From Deinococcus depolymerans (GTDB lineage: Bacteria > Deinococcota > Deinococci > Deinococcales > Deinococcaceae), in assembly GCF_039522025.1 (NCBI RefSeq), contig NZ_BAAADB010000003.1:258200-322199 (forward strand): 64,000 nucleotides of DNA, read 5' to 3'. The stretch's first letter is position 1; every line of letters starts with the position of its first letter. Below, piece after piece: positions 11,182 through 23,084 of this stretch. The position numbers and the translations under genes were made by a program. Below the pieces are notes generated by a model. That model was not told the origin of the DNA, ran no database searches, and was given only the letters and a program-made list of their open reading frames with translations.

Positions 11182-13662
11182 ATGGTTCCACTGCCCCTGC
11201 GTCTGCTGCCCCGGTTGGACCGGGCCAGCGGCGTCGTGGCCCCGGTCGACGCCGGAGCGAACCAGTCCGCGCTGCTCGCCTGGGCGGCCGCGCGCGGCTG
11301 GACCACCCAGCGCACCCCGCCCGACCCCGATCAGCGCAACTGGCTGTGGTGCCCGGAACGCCGCGCCGACCTGGCCCACCTGCCGCCCGAGCAGGCCGGC
11401 GCCCTGGTCCTCAGCGGCGCGGACCTGCTGCTCGACGCGGCCGACTGGAGGGCCGCGCTGCCGCAGCTGAGCGCCGACCAGCAGGAAGCGACCCTGGCCT
11501 ACAGCGGCGGCTGGCCCGCCGCGCTGCCGCTCGCCGCCCGGCTACCGGACGACCCGGACCCCCACCTGCACCCGCTGGCGACCGCGCTGCTCTCCCCGCT
11601 GCTGCCGCCCGGCCCCCTGCTGGCCAGCGCCGCCCGGCTGGCCGTCGCCACCCTGGTCACGCCCACGACCGCCGCCCTCCTGAACGTGCCGCGCCCCGAC
11701 GTGGACGCCCTGCACGGCGGCGGGTGGCTGTGGCCCGAACGGGACGGCTGGACCTTCCCCGCCCCGCTGCGCCGCCTGCTGGCCCCCCACCCGGACCCGC
11801 ACGACGCCCGGCAGGCGGCCCGCGCGCTCGAGGACACCCACCCGGACGCCGCGCTGGACACCCTGGCCCGCGCCGGCCTGTGGGACGAACACCTGAACCT
11901 GCTGGCCCGCGTGGCCCGCGCCGGGCAGGGCGAGGGCAGCCTGCGCGCCGCGCTGCGCCGCCTGCCGGAAGCGTGGCGGGCCGCGCCGCCGGCCCTGTAC
12001 CTCGCCGGACTGCTGGCCCGCGCCGCCCACGACCCCCACAACGCCGAGGCGCTGTACACCCGCGCCCTGAGCGGCCCCCTGAGCGGCCCCCTGAGCGCCA
12101 CCGTCCACAACGCCCGCGGGGTGGTGCGCGCCCTGCAGGGCGACACCGAAGCGGCGCTGCGGGACTTCGGGCGGGCCGCGCAGGGGCAGGGCGTCACGGC
12201 CGGCGAGGCCGGGTACAACCGCGCCACGCTGCTCGTGCAGCTCGGCCAGCACGCCGAGGCGGAACGCAGCCTGCAGGACGCCGTCGCCGCCTTCCGCGAG
12301 GCGGGCGACCTGCCCCGCGAGGCCCAGAGTCTCGAAACCCTGGGCGCGCTGCACTTCGGGCGCGGCCTGCTGCGCGAGGCCCTCGGCCCGTACCGCCGCG
12401 CGCTGGCGCTGTTCCTGCCGGACCACCCCCACGACGCCGCCCTGACCCACCTGAACCTCGCCGAGTGCCACGTCTACCTGGGAGAACTCCCGCATGTCGA
12501 GCGGCACCTCGACGAGGCCGTCCGTCTCGGCGAGCAGCACCCCTCGGCGCAGACGCTCGGCTGGCTGCGCCGCGTGAAGGCGCTCATGGCCCTGCAGGCC
12601 GGGGAGCCCGCGCAGGCCCTGGCGCTGCTGGACCGCATTCAGTCCGACGACCGCACCCTGCAGGCCGAGACGGCCCTGCTGCGCGCCCGCGCGTACCGCG
12701 AACAGGGGCAGCTGGCCGCCGCGCACAGCGCGCTGCGCGGCGCGGGTTCCCTGGGCCTGCGCGCCGATCTGGAAGGCGCGCTGCTGGGCGACGACGGGTA
12801 CAGCGGCGACCAGCACAGCGCCCTGGACGCCGTCATCGCCGCCGCCCGCCGCGAGGAGGCGCGGCTGGAACTCGTGACCGCGCTGCTGCACCGCGCCAAC
12901 CCCGACGACCTGCGCGAGGCACTCGACCTGATCCGCACGCACGGATACCTGTCCCTGCTCGGCAGCCGCGCCGCCGCGCCCCTCACCAACCTCGCGCAGG
13001 ACCCCGCCACCCGCGCGCTGTTCCCGCTGCGCGTGCAGACGCTCGGACCGCTGCGGTTCACGCACGCCGGACGGCAGGTGCAGCTCAGCGACTTCCCGAC
13101 CCGCAAGAGCGCCGCGCTGCTGGTCGCCCTGGCCCTCAGCGAACACCCGCAACCCCGCGAGACGCTCGCGGAGCGCTTCTGGCCCGGCGCGAAGAACCCG
13201 CTGGCCAGCCTGCAGACCGCCGTGTACCACCTGCGCTCCACCTTCGGCGTGCCGGTGGTCGGCACCGAACGCGGCCTGCTGTACCTGCTGTTCCCGGTCA
13301 GCAGTGACCTCGGCGAACTGCGCCGCCTGCTGCGCAGCCAGGACCTGAAGGGACTGGCCGAGCTGCTGCGTCCCCTGACCGCCCCGCTGAGCGTCCTGCC
13401 GGACCTGCCGGTCGAACTCGGCGAGGAGCGCGCCGAGGTCGAACGCCTGCTGCACGACGCGCTGCGCGTCCACGCCAACGCCCAGCCGGACACCGACATC
13501 CGCCGGCGTGACGCGCTGCGCATCCTGATCGCGGCCGACCCCATGGACACCGACAGCCGCGAGGACCTGATCCGCTGGCACGAACTGCACGGCGAGCACG
13601 AACTCGCCGAGAGCGAACGGCAGCATCTGCGCGAGACTCGCGCCGCGCTGGGCCTCGACTGA
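11182..13662 (+). CDS. Large TPR transcriptional regulator with C-terminal winged-helix/BTAD-like region
   Basis: A protein of 826 residues. The N-terminal 250 residues look like a degenerate helical sensor without a recognisable Walker A. About 270-600 are TPR-like repeats (VHNARGVVRALQGDTEAALRDF, AGYNRATLLVQLGQHAEAE, AQSLETLGALHFGRGLLREAL). Residues 615-700 form an OmpR-type winged helix (QTLGPLRFTHAGRQVQLSDF...YHLRSTFGVPVVGTERGLLYL), followed by a BTAD-like helical end. This order resembles MalT/SARP-style activators but with the DNA-binding domain inside the C-terminal third. TATAGT lies 6 nt before the ATG (leaderless). It is divergent from the S8 protease gene; the target is inferred only from position. 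Confidence 0.82.
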   Translation: MVPLPLRLLPRLDRASGVVAPVDAGANQSALLAWAAARGWTTQRTPPDPDQRNWLWCPERRADLAHLPPEQAGALVLSGADLLLDAADWRAALPQLSADQQEATLAYSGGWPAALPLAARLPDDPDPHLHPLATALLSPLLPPGPLLASAARLAVATLVTPTTAALLNVPRPDVDALHGGGWLWPERDGWTFPAPLRRLLAPHPDPHDARQAARALEDTHPDAALDTLARAGLWDEHLNLLARVARAGQGEGSLRAALRRLPEAWRAAPPALYLAGLLARAAHDPHNAEALYTRALSGPLSGPLSATVHNARGVVRALQGDTEAALRDFGRAAQGQGVTAGEAGYNRATLLVQLGQHAEAERSLQDAVAAFREAGDLPREAQSLETLGALHFGRGLLREALGPYRRALALFLPDHPHDAALTHLNLAECHVYLGELPHVERHLDEAVRLGEQHPSAQTLGWLRRVKALMALQAGEPAQALALLDRIQSDDRTLQAETALLRARAYREQGQLAAAHSALRGAGSLGLRADLEGALLGDDGYSGDQHSALDAVIAAARREEARLELVTALLHRANPDDLREALDLIRTHGYLSLLGSRAAAPLTNLAQDPATRALFPLRVQTLGPLRFTHAGRQVQLSDFPTRKSAALLVALALSEHPQPRETLAERFWPGAKNPLASLQTAVYHLRSTFGVPVVGTERGLLYLLFPVSSDLGELRRLLRSQDLKGLAELLRPLTAPLSVLPDLPVELGEERAEVERLLHDALRVHANAQPDTDIRRRDALRILIAADPMDTDSREDLIRWHELHGEHELAESERQHLRETRAALGLD

Positions 13663-13818
13663 TACGGACTCCGATTGAATGGGCTGCAAAGCCCGTTCAA
13701 TCCGAGCGGATGCGACTCGGAGAGCTGCGCCGCAGAGAAGGAGCAAAACGGGTTCCGGACGTGGAGTTGACGGATCGGTGGCGTTCCTATCTGTGAACGA
13801 AACAAACGGCAGTCCGTA
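13663..13818. repeat. Small noncoding repeat, full-length copy (inverted)
   Basis: It begins TACGGACTCCGATTG directly after the TGA of the regulator gene and ends GGCAGTCCGTA. It is the reverse complement of the copies at 15989 and 32842. The stem ATTGAATGGGCT/AGCCCGTTCAAT is at the gene-proximal end. Confidence 0.9.
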
Positions 13819-13838
13819 TGAGGCAGCGGGAACCCGGT

Positions 13839-14548
<710 letters not shown>

Positions 14549-14552
<4 letters not shown>

Positions 14553-15198
14553 GCAGACTCCGTCAGTTGCCCGGCGTGCAGCCGCAGGGTACGCGGGGCC
14601 ACCTGCCGCGCCAGGGCCGGTTCGTGCGCCGCGACGACCAGCGTGCGCCCCCCGGCCCGCAGTTCGCCCAGCAGCGTCAGGACCAGCTGACGGCCGGCGT
14701 CGTCGAGGTTCGCGAACGGTTCGTCCACCAGCGTGACCGGCCGCGCCAGCAGGTGCGCGCGGGCCAGCGCCAGCCGCTTGCGCATGCCCGCCGACAGGAA
14801 CCGCGTGCGGCGCGTGGCGGCGCCGTGCAGGTCCACGCGGCGCAGCGCGGCCCCCACGTCGCCGGACTGCCCGTGCATGGTGAGCGCGAAGTTCAGGTTC
14901 TCCTCGCAGGTCAGGTCGGGGTACAGGCCGCCGTCGACGGGCATCAGGTGCACGGCGTCCCGCACGGCGCGGCCGTCGCGCAGGTCGAAGCCCAGCACCC
15001 GTCCCTCGCCGCGGGTGGGTTTCAGGCCCGATCCCAGCAGGCGCAGCAGCGTGGTCTTCCCGGCGCCGTTCTCGCCGAGCAGGGTCAGGCCCTCACCGGC
15101 CGTGACGTCCAGCGTCACGCCACGCAGGATCACCTCACGGCCCAGGCGCAGCCAGACGTCCCGCAGCTGCAGCGCGAAGCCCGGTCCGGCCGGGGCGC

Positions 15199-15202
<4 letters not shown>
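14549..15202 (-). CDS. ccmA: Heme exporter ATP-binding protein CcmA
   Basis: A protein of 217 residues, the normal length for CcmA. Walker A is GENGAGKTT (about 38-46), the signature region is LSAGMRKRLALA (about 136-147) in place of the usual LSGGQ, and Walker B is RPVTLVDEPFANLD. ATP hydrolysis powers heme release from the CcmC-CcmE complex. It is translationally overlapped with ccmB downstream and ccdA upstream (ATGA and GTGA-type junctions). Confidence 0.95.
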
Positions 15203-15873
<671 letters not shown>

Positions 15874-15988
15874 ACGCCGCGCAGTCTAGCCGCCGGACGG
15901 TCCCGCGCAGCAGAGGCGGGCGTCCCGGTCCCCTCGCGGCGGGCTCCACCCGGTGGGAATCCGCCCGGACGGGGGGAGCGGCGGCTCA

Positions 15989-16144
15989 TGCGGACCGCTG
16001 TTGGTTTCGTTCACAGACCGGAACACCACCGATCTGTCAACTCCACGTCCGGAACCCGTGTTGCTCCTTCTCTGCGGCGCAGCTCTCCGAGTCGCATCCG
16101 CTCGGATTGAACGGGCTGCAAAGCCCATTCAACCGGAGTCCGTC
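15989..16144. repeat. Small noncoding repeat, full-length copy
   Basis: It starts near TGCGGACCGCTGTTGG and ends GGAGTCCGTC immediately before the stop codon (TTA 16145-16147) of the minus-strand gene. The stem is GATTGAACGGGCT/AGCCCATTCAAC. Confidence 0.9.
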
Positions 16145-16540
16145 TTACTCGAGCCGGCCGTCGAAGGTGCCCTCCCAGACGTTCAGAATGCGGCCCTCCT
16201 GCACGAGCAGTACCGCCGGGTACGTTCCCACCCGCAGCGCCCGCGAGAACCGGGTGGCGCCCTCGCCCTGCCACGCCTGCAGGCCGCCCGGTGCGGGGGA
16301 CGGGCGGCCCTCGGCGTTCACGGCCCGGACCGGCAGGCCGCTGCCCAGCAGGGCGCCCCACAGGGCTCCCAGGTCGCCGCAGTCGTGCGTGTACACCACC
16401 ACGACCTCCCGCCCGGCCGACACCCACGGATGCGCGGGCAGCGGCTCGCCCAGCCGCACGCGCGCCCCGGCCAGTGGGGCACCGAGAATCAGCAGCAGGG
16501 ACAGCAGCGGCGCGCGGCGCAGGATCATGCCGCCCATCAT
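16145..16540 (-). CDS. Small exported thioredoxin-like protein lacking CxxC
   Basis: A protein of 131 residues from ATG 16540 (in-frame ATGs at 16537 and 16528 are alternatives). It has a signal peptide with ALA-type end (LLSLLLILGAPLAGA). VVVVYTHDCGDLGALWGALLG followed by YPAVLLVQEGRILNVWEG has the strand-helix-strand layout of a thioredoxin fold, including a cis-Pro-like T-Y-P. Only one Cys is present where the CxxC would be, so a classical disulfide reductase activity is unlikely. It lies upstream of ccdA on the same strand; a link to cytochrome maturation is inference from position. Confidence 0.7.
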   Translation of the reverse strand: MMGGMILRRAPLLSLLLILGAPLAGARVRLGEPLPAHPWVSAGREVVVVYTHDCGDLGALWGALLGSGLPVRAVNAEGRPSPAPGGLQAWQGEGATRFSRALRVGTYPAVLLVQEGRILNVWEGTFDGRLE

Positions 16541-16601
16541 GCCTTGCCCGGCGCCCCCCCGCGTGACGCCCGCATGAGGACCCGCCCGGCGGCAACGAGG
16601 A

Positions 16602-16624
16602 ACCCCCGGTCAGGGGCCGGGGGT
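16602..16624 (-). terminator. Hairpin terminator downstream of the penicillin-binding protein gene
   Basis: ACCCCCGG and CCGGGGGT (8-bp arms) surround a 7-nt loop, 46 bp beyond the stop at 16670. Confidence 0.6.
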
Positions 16625-16669
16625 CGGACAGGGTGAAGGTCAGGGCGGGGCCGGCGTCGGCGCGGCCGG

Positions 16670-19054
16670 TCAGGGCGGGGTGGGTGCGGGTGAACCCGGC
16701 GTCGCAGCCGGCGCGGCCTGCGGCGCGCCACCCTGACTCCTGGCGGCCTTCAGGGCCGCCGGGTCGGCCTGCTCGTCCTTCAGCGGGGTGGGGGAGGGAT
16801 CCGGCGCGTAGGCGGGCAGCGCCTCGATCTCCACGCGGCGTTCCACGATGTTCTCGGGCGGCGTGAACTCGGTCGCCAGGCGGTTGGTGACGCGGTCGAG
16901 GCTGACCATCACGGTGCGGGCATCGCTGCTGCCCGGCGTGTAGTCCGACTCGCGGTACTGCACGGGGGGCGGCGCGTCCGCCTGCAGGTCCGTGTTCGCC
17001 GCGTCACGGTAGCGGGGGTCCAGGACGGCCATTTTCACGCCCGGCAGGAACTGCTGGTCCGGGGCGTCCACGTACTGGATGCCCGGCGGCTCACTGAACT
17101 GGCGCAGCGGCTGCCCGGCGTGCGCGAGTTCCATCATGCGCCGCCAGATCGGCGCGTTCACGTACCCCGAGTAGTAGTAGATGGGCATCTCGCCGCCCTG
17201 CTGCCGGCCCACCCACACGGACCCGGTGTACAGCGGGGTGGTGCCCACGAACCAGAAGTCCTTCGGGCCGTTACTCGTGCCGGTCTTGCCGCCGACCGGC
17301 CAGTCACCGAATCTGGCGCGGCTGGCCAGACCGCCCTGACGTTCGCTCAGGTCGTTCACGACGCCGCGGATCATGTCCAGGCCCAGCCACGCCACCTGCG
17401 GCGTCCAGACCCGCGCCGGACGCAGCGCCTCGCTGCTGGCGTCGTACAGGATCTCGCCGCGCGCGGTCGTGACCTTGCTGAGGTACCGGGGCGCGCGGTA
17501 CAGGCCGCCGTTCACGAACGGGGCGTACGCGGCCGCCATCTTGACCGGCGTGGTCTCCACGGCGCCCAGCGCGGCGGCCAGGCCGGTGCCGTCGTTCGTC
17601 TGCAGGCCCAGCTCGCGGATCTTCCCGAAGAAGGTCTGCAGGCCGATCCGGTCGGCCAGGCGCACCGTCACGAGGTTCAGGGAGCGGTCCAGGGCCTCGC
17701 GGATGGTCATGTCGCGGTAGGTGGTGGCACCCTCGAAGTTCTGCGGGGCGTACACGCCGTTACGGCAACCGGTACACGGGAAGCTGATCGGGCGGTCCTC
17801 CTCCCGGTGAGACTGGTCCAGGCCGGTGGACAGCGCCGTGGTGTACAGCAGCGGCTTGATGGTCGATCCGATCTGCCGCTGCCCCTGGGCGGCGTTGTTC
17901 CACGCGGCCGGCGGTTCGCTGCCCCGCAGTTTCTGCCCGATCATGCCCAGCACCTCGCCGGTGTACGGGTCCAGGATGGTGGCGGCCAGGGTGGCGCCGG
18001 GCGGCAGGCCGCTGGCCTCGCGGCTGGCGGTTTCCACGGCGTTCTGCACGCGGGGATCCAGGGTGGTGTACACGCGCAGCCCGCCGGAACCGTAGACCTT
18101 CTCCCGCCCGAAGCGGCGGATCAGTTCGTTCTCGACCTGCCCCATGAAGTGCGGCGCGCGGGTGGTGGTGACGGCCTTGAGTTCCTTCTGCGTGCGGTCG
18201 ACCAGCTGCGCGGACCGGACGTTCCCGGCCGCGTCGTAGGTGACCTTCCAGCCGCGCGGCTGCAGGTTCTCCTTCCAGGCGGCGTCCATCTGCGCCTGCG
18301 TGATCCAGCGGTCCTCGACCATGCGGGTCAGCAGCACGCGCATCAGCGGGCGCATCGCCTGGTAGTTGAAGTACCGCCCGGCGCTGGGGACCAGGACCGT
18401 CAGGTACGCACTCTGCGCCAGCGTCAGGTTCTTCGGGGTGGTCCGGAAGTACGCCTGCGCCGCCGAGTAGATGCCGTACAGCTCGACCGGGCCGCCGTCG
18501 CCCCAGTAGATGGCGTTCAGGTAGTTCTGGAGGATCTCTTCCTTGGTGAAGGACCGCTCGACCTGCACGCTCAGGATCCACTCCTTGAACTTGCGGTCCG
18601 GGGCGCGCGACTGCTGGTACTCCTCGAGCAGCAGCGTGTTCTTGATCAGCTGGTTGGTCAGGGTGCTGCCGCCCTGCACGGAATCCCCGCGCGCGATCCG
18701 CTGGAACTGCCGGCCCAGCCCGTAGGGGTCCAGCCCGTAGTGCTCGAAGAACCGGCGGTCCTCGTTACTCACGAGCGCCGCGACCATGAACGGACTGATC
18801 TCGTTGAGGTTCACGATGGTCCGGCTGATCGCCTGATCTCCCACCTTGGGAATCAGACTGCCGAGCGGCGTGTTGTCACGCGCGTAGATTTTCGTCTCGG
18901 CCCCCAGGGACCGGGTCAGGTTGTCCAGTTCGCGGTAGTCCGGCAGTTCCCGGCCCCACTTGATCGCGAAGGTCGCCGCGACCCCCAGCCCGGCCACCAG
19001 CGCGGCCAGCAGGAACGACGTCAGGAATTTCAGGAAACGGCCGATGAAGATCAT
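16670..19054 (-). CDS. Class A penicillin-binding protein (transglycosylase/transpeptidase)
   Basis: A protein of 794 residues. Membrane anchor at about 9-32; glycosyltransferase 51 domain with catalytic E98 in EDRRFFEHYGLDP and GGSTLTNQLIKN (128-139). The transpeptidase domain has S397-T-I-K400, S458-L-N460 and K590-T-G592. It polymerises lipid II and cross-links peptidoglycan outside the membrane. The C-terminus is Pro/Ala-rich and disordered. It lies 25 bp downstream of the response regulator on the same strand, so the two may be co-transcribed. Confidence 0.97.
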   Translation of the reverse strand: MIFIGRFLKFLTSFLLAALVAGLGVAATFAIKWGRELPDYRELDNLTRSLGAETKIYARDNTPLGSLIPKVGDQAISRTIVNLNEISPFMVAALVSNEDRRFFEHYGLDPYGLGRQFQRIARGDSVQGGSTLTNQLIKNTLLLEEYQQSRAPDRKFKEWILSVQVERSFTKEEILQNYLNAIYWGDGGPVELYGIYSAAQAYFRTTPKNLTLAQSAYLTVLVPSAGRYFNYQAMRPLMRVLLTRMVEDRWITQAQMDAAWKENLQPRGWKVTYDAAGNVRSAQLVDRTQKELKAVTTTRAPHFMGQVENELIRRFGREKVYGSGGLRVYTTLDPRVQNAVETASREASGLPPGATLAATILDPYTGEVLGMIGQKLRGSEPPAAWNNAAQGQRQIGSTIKPLLYTTALSTGLDQSHREEDRPISFPCTGCRNGVYAPQNFEGATTYRDMTIREALDRSLNLVTVRLADRIGLQTFFGKIRELGLQTNDGTGLAAALGAVETTPVKMAAAYAPFVNGGLYRAPRYLSKVTTARGEILYDASSEALRPARVWTPQVAWLGLDMIRGVVNDLSERQGGLASRARFGDWPVGGKTGTSNGPKDFWFVGTTPLYTGSVWVGRQQGGEMPIYYYSGYVNAPIWRRMMELAHAGQPLRQFSEPPGIQYVDAPDQQFLPGVKMAVLDPRYRDAANTDLQADAPPPVQYRESDYTPGSSDARTVMVSLDRVTNRLATEFTPPENIVERRVEIEALPAYAPDPSPTPLKDEQADPAALKAARSQGGAPQAAPAATPGSPAPTPP

Positions 19055-19079
19055 GCGGGCCCCGGTCGTGCGGCGCGCC

Positions 19080-19457
<378 letters not shown>

Positions 19458-19551
19458 GCGGCCCATGATAGTGCAGCGGCCCGCAAAAATCCCACACGCC
19501 CCCGCCGGGACTGGCCGGGCCGGCTGCCGCCGCGCCGCGCCCCAAAGTCCT

Positions 19552-20640
19552 TCAGCCGATCTGGGTGCGCCGCAGGTCCGCAAGGTGAATGTCGTTGCGG
19601 CCCTGCTCCTTGACGGTGTACATCGCCGTGTCGGCCCGGCCCAGCACCCGCTCCGGGTCCTCGCCGGCCGTGGCGGTCGCCACGCCGAAACACGCCGTGA
19701 CCCCGCTGACCTTCCCGTGCCGCTGGTGGCGCAGCTCCAGCCGCAGGGCGTCCAGCATGGCACGCACCTGCCGGTCGCGCTGTTCCGGCAGGATCAGCAG
19801 GAATTCCTCGCCGCCCCAGCGGGTCGCCAGTCCGCCCGGCGGCAGATGACTGAGCGCCGCCTGCGCCACGCCCTTGAGGACCAGGTCGCCGGCCGCGTGC
19901 CCGTGCATGTCGTTCACGCGCTTGAAGTGATCGAGGTCGAACATCACCAGGGTGTAGGTCTGCTGCGCCCGCGTGAGTTCCGCCAGCCGCTCCTCCGCCG
20001 CCCGGCGGTTCCCGATGCCGGTCAGGGTGTCGGTGTGCGCCGCCGCGTGAGACGCGAGCAGCTGCATGCGGTGAACGCCCAGCGTGGCCTGCATGACCGT
20101 CATGACCGTCCCCATCAGCAGGAACTGCACCGACGCGCCGGTCAGGTGCGTGCGGGTCAGCGGGGACACCGTGAACCCCAGGTGGTACGCGCAGATGGCG
20201 GCCGACAGCGCCAGCAGCCCCGATGCCAGGTACGTCGCCTGCCGCGGCGGGAACACCAGGAACGCGGCCGCGTACAGCACCGCGAACCAGTAGGTGTTCT
20301 CCATCAGCGTCCAGGAGGTGCGCGGCATCACGTTGAACTGGTGGTTCAGGGCCAGCAGCACGTACGCGGCCGCGCCCACGAAGGCCCCGGTCACGGCCGT
20401 CTGCAGCGTGATGCGCTGCGCCGAGAGCAGCAGTTGCAGCGCCACCATGTTCATGGCGAGCAGCGGCAGCGCCCAGCGGTCCAGCGGGTCGAGCGCCGGG
20501 AACTGCGCCAGCAGCGCCGCCCCGCAGGCCGCGCAGGCCAGCCACACCAGCAGCGTGAACATGCGGCGCTGCCCGGCGTGCCAGGAGGCCGGTTCGGACA
20601 GCACTTCGGGAACGGGACGGAAGAGACGCAGGATACGCAA
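19552..20640 (-). CDS. Membrane-bound GGDEF protein, putative diguanylate cyclase
   Basis: A protein of 362 residues, TTG start at 20640 with GGAG about 6 nt upstream. Six or so hydrophobic helices (about 28-185) precede a GGDEF domain at about 200-355. The active-site motif GGEEF is at 276-280, with DTLTGIGNRR and MFDLDHFKRVND also intact. It should make cyclic di-GMP from two GTP. No RxxD inhibitory site is seen a few residues before GGEEF (the sequence there is GGLATRW), so the usual product inhibition may be absent. Confidence 0.94.
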   Translation of the reverse strand: MRILRLFRPVPEVLSEPASWHAGQRRMFTLLVWLACAACGAALLAQFPALDPLDRWALPLLAMNMVALQLLLSAQRITLQTAVTGAFVGAAAYVLLALNHQFNVMPRTSWTLMENTYWFAVLYAAAFLVFPPRQATYLASGLLALSAAICAYHLGFTVSPLTRTHLTGASVQFLLMGTVMTVMQATLGVHRMQLLASHAAAHTDTLTGIGNRRAAEERLAELTRAQQTYTLVMFDLDHFKRVNDMHGHAAGDLVLKGVAQAALSHLPPGGLATRWGGEEFLLILPEQRDRQVRAMLDALRLELRHQRHGKVSGVTACFGVATATAGEDPERVLGRADTAMYTVKEQGRNDIHLADLRRTQIG

Positions 20641-20845
20641 GGTAACTCCGTGTTGGTGGGGGAAACGTGGGCGCGGCGCGGGTCCAGGTGCGGCGGGCCG
20701 GGTTCACGCGGCAGGCTGGCAGCGCGAGACGCAGCCCGGAAGGGAGCGGCACGCAAGCGGTGCGGGGCCGCGAACTGCGAACGGACGAGGGGAGTCTACA
20801 ACTTCGCGGCGCGGCGCACCCCGGTCCGGCCCTCCCCGGAGCGGT

Positions 20846-21484
20846 TCAGGAACCGGGGGCCGGCGGCCGGACCTCGTGATGCACCCGGCAGCGCGCCTCG
20901 TAGCTCTCCAGGGCCCCCACCAGGACCACCGGGTCGTCGGCGCGGGCGGGTTCCCCGCCGATCAGCCGCTGCGAGCGGGTGGCGGGCGCACCGCACACCG
21001 TGCAGATGGCCGTCAGCTTCTCCACGCTCTCGGCGCGGGCCAGCAGGTCCGGCATGAACCCGAACGGCTCGGCCCGGAAGTCCAGGTCCAGGCCGGCCAG
21101 GATCACGCGCACGCCGGCGTCGGCGAGTTCCAGCACCAGCGGCACCAGGGCCGGGTCCAGGAACTGCACCTCGTCGATCCCGACCACGTCCGGCAGGTCG
21201 GCCGCGCCGGCACTCAGCAGCGCGCCCTCGCCGCTCAGGTGCGCGCGGATCTCGGCGGCGCCGCGCACCGGCACGGCCTCCAGGCTGCGTCCGGCGTGGC
21301 TGGCGACGGCCGCGCTGTGATACCGGTCGTCCAGGGCGGGCTTGAACACCTGCACGTTCTGCCGGGCGATCACCGCGCGGGTCAGGCGGCGGATGAGTTC
21401 CTCGCTCTTGCCGCTGAACATCGGGCCGACGATGACCTCCAGGTGACCGCCGTGGTAGGGGGACTTCAACACACGCGCGAGCAT
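20846..21484 (-). CDS. tdk: Thymidine kinase
   Basis: A protein of 212 residues of the type II (TK1-like) family. The P-loop is GPMFSGKS (about 20-27), the Asp/Glu of Walker B are in [11 protein letters not shown], the lasso region follows [13 protein letters not shown], and zinc cysteines are seen in ICTVCGA and EARCRVHH. It phosphorylates thymidine to dTMP with ATP in nucleotide salvage. About 200 bp between it and the GGDEF gene hold no gene. Confidence 0.96.
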   Translation of the reverse strand: MLARVLKSPYHGGHLEVIVGPMFSGKSEELIRRLTRAVIARQNVQVFKPALDDRYHSAAVASHAGRSLEAVPVRGAAEIRAHLSGEGALLSAGAADLPDVVGIDEVQFLDPALVPLVLELADAGVRVILAGLDLDFRAEPFGFMPDLLARAESVEKLTAICTVCGAPATRSQRLIGGEPARADDPVVLVGALESYEARCRVHHEVRPPAPGS

Positions 21485-21524
21485 ACCGCATGGGGTCGCG
21501 GCGCCGGCAGCAGGGCAGAAAGAA

Positions 21525-21549
21525 CCCCCCGTTCACGCGGAACGGGGGG
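21525..21549 (-). terminator. Terminator hairpin downstream of rpmE
   Basis: CCCCCCGTTC and GAACGGGGGG (10-bp arms) surround ACGCG, 16 bp beyond the rpmE stop. The minus strand continues TTCTTTCT, a weak T-tract. Confidence 0.8.
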
Positions 21550-21565
21550 CGCACAGGGCAGGGTC

Positions 21566-21784
<219 letters not shown>

Positions 21785-21909
21785 ATGCGCCTCCTCCGCC
21801 ACGTCTGCCACCACCGGGGTGGGTGTGCGTAGCGGGCAACCCTGGCAGTATACACGCCGGCAAGCGGCCTGAACAGTGGCGCGGTCTGCCCCGGGCGGCG
21901 GGCCACCGT

Positions 21910-22971
21910 TCAGGGAACGGCCGGCACCAGCGGCGGCAGGTGGTCCGCGCAGGCCCACGCGCGCTGCCAGCCGGGCCAGGAGTGCCCCAGCCGCAGGGGT
22001 GGGCGCAGGGCTGCCGGGACCGTCAGGCCGCGCGCCCCGATCAGCGCGCCCACCACGCAGGCGACCGTGTCGCTGTCGTCCCCCAGCAGCGCCGCGGGTT
22101 CCACGCAGGCCAGCCAGTTCGCGCCCCGCGCGTGGACGAGCGCGGCCTCCAGCGTGTCCAGCACGAACCCGCTCTGCGCCGTCAGGTGCCCGTCCAGGGC
22201 CCGCCGGACCCGGGCGCGGACCAGCGCCCGCGCCTCCCGGTCCCGCTCGCGGAAGGCGCGGTGCGCCGCCTGCGTCTCCAGGCCCAGCACGCCGGCGTCC
22301 ACCAGCGCGGCGCGGCTGTCGAGGGTGTCCGTGACCCGCAGGGCCGCGGCCGCCGCGTCCGGCAGGGCCGCCCCGGCCGCGAGCGCCTCCAGGCAGCCGG
22401 TCAGGAACACCGAGGCGTGCACGCAGCGCGGGTCGGCGTGCGTGAGGGCCGTCACGACCGCCGCTTCCGCCGCGAGCGCCTCGCCCCGGAAGCCGGCGAT
22501 CCACACGGCGGCGACGCGCATCAGACCGCCGTTCCCGGCCCCGTCCAGTCCGCCCTGCTGCCAGGCCAGGGCCCCCCCGTCCAGCCGCGCCGGGTCGCTT
22601 GCCGTCACGCGCAGGGCGCTGCGGGTCAGGCTGCCCACGTCCGGCGGCGCGGCCGTCAACCAGTCACGCAGGCCCGCCAGGACCGCCCGGTGACGCGCGC
22701 CGGCCGTGGCGCCCGGCCCGGCCGCCCGGTAGCCCAGCAGGGTCGCGGCGACCATCTGACTGTCGTCGGTCGCCTCGCCCGGCGCGAACCCGAACACGCT
22801 GCCCGGCTGGTACGTCAGGATCCGCTCCCCGTACTGCGCGTGGATCGCGGCCGGACTCTTGAACTCGGTCGCGGCGCCCAGGGCGTCGGCGGCGCACAGG
22901 GACAGCAGGGTCGCCGTTCGGCGGTCGGGGCCAGGCGCGGCCGGCAAGGGCAGGGAATGCGGGTCGGTCAT
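21910..22971 (-). CDS. ADP-ribosylglycohydrolase (DraG) family protein
   Basis: A protein of 353 residues. The N-terminal [16 protein letters not shown] and the metal motifs T-D-D-S in EATDDSQM (about 68-71) and D-D-S-D-T in [19 protein letters not shown] near the C-terminus are the conserved dinuclear Mg/Mn site of this all-helical family. Members remove ADP-ribose from proteins or hydrolyse related ADP-ribosyl compounds; the substrate is not predictable. It is flanked by rpmE and the divergent DUF4388 gene. Confidence 0.9.
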   Translation of the reverse strand: MTDPHSLPLPAAPGPDRRTATLLSLCAADALGAATEFKSPAAIHAQYGERILTYQPGSVFGFAPGEATDDSQMVAATLLGYRAAGPGATAGARHRAVLAGLRDWLTAAPPDVGSLTRSALRVTASDPARLDGGALAWQQGGLDGAGNGGLMRVAAVWIAGFRGEALAAEAAVVTALTHADPRCVHASVFLTGCLEALAAGAALPDAAAAALRVTDTLDSRAALVDAGVLGLETQAAHRAFRERDREARALVRARVRRALDGHLTAQSGFVLDTLEAALVHARGANWLACVEPAALLGDDSDTVACVVGALIGARGLTVPAALRPPLRLGHSWPGWQRAWACADHLPPLVPAVP

Positions 22972-23084
22972 GCCGTGATCCTGACACAGGCCCGCGCGCG
23001 CCCCCCGCCCCGGCGGCGGCCACGCACGTCCGCCGGGGGGGAGGGGCGCAGACGCCGGTCAGGCCGCGCTAGACTGGAGCGCAT

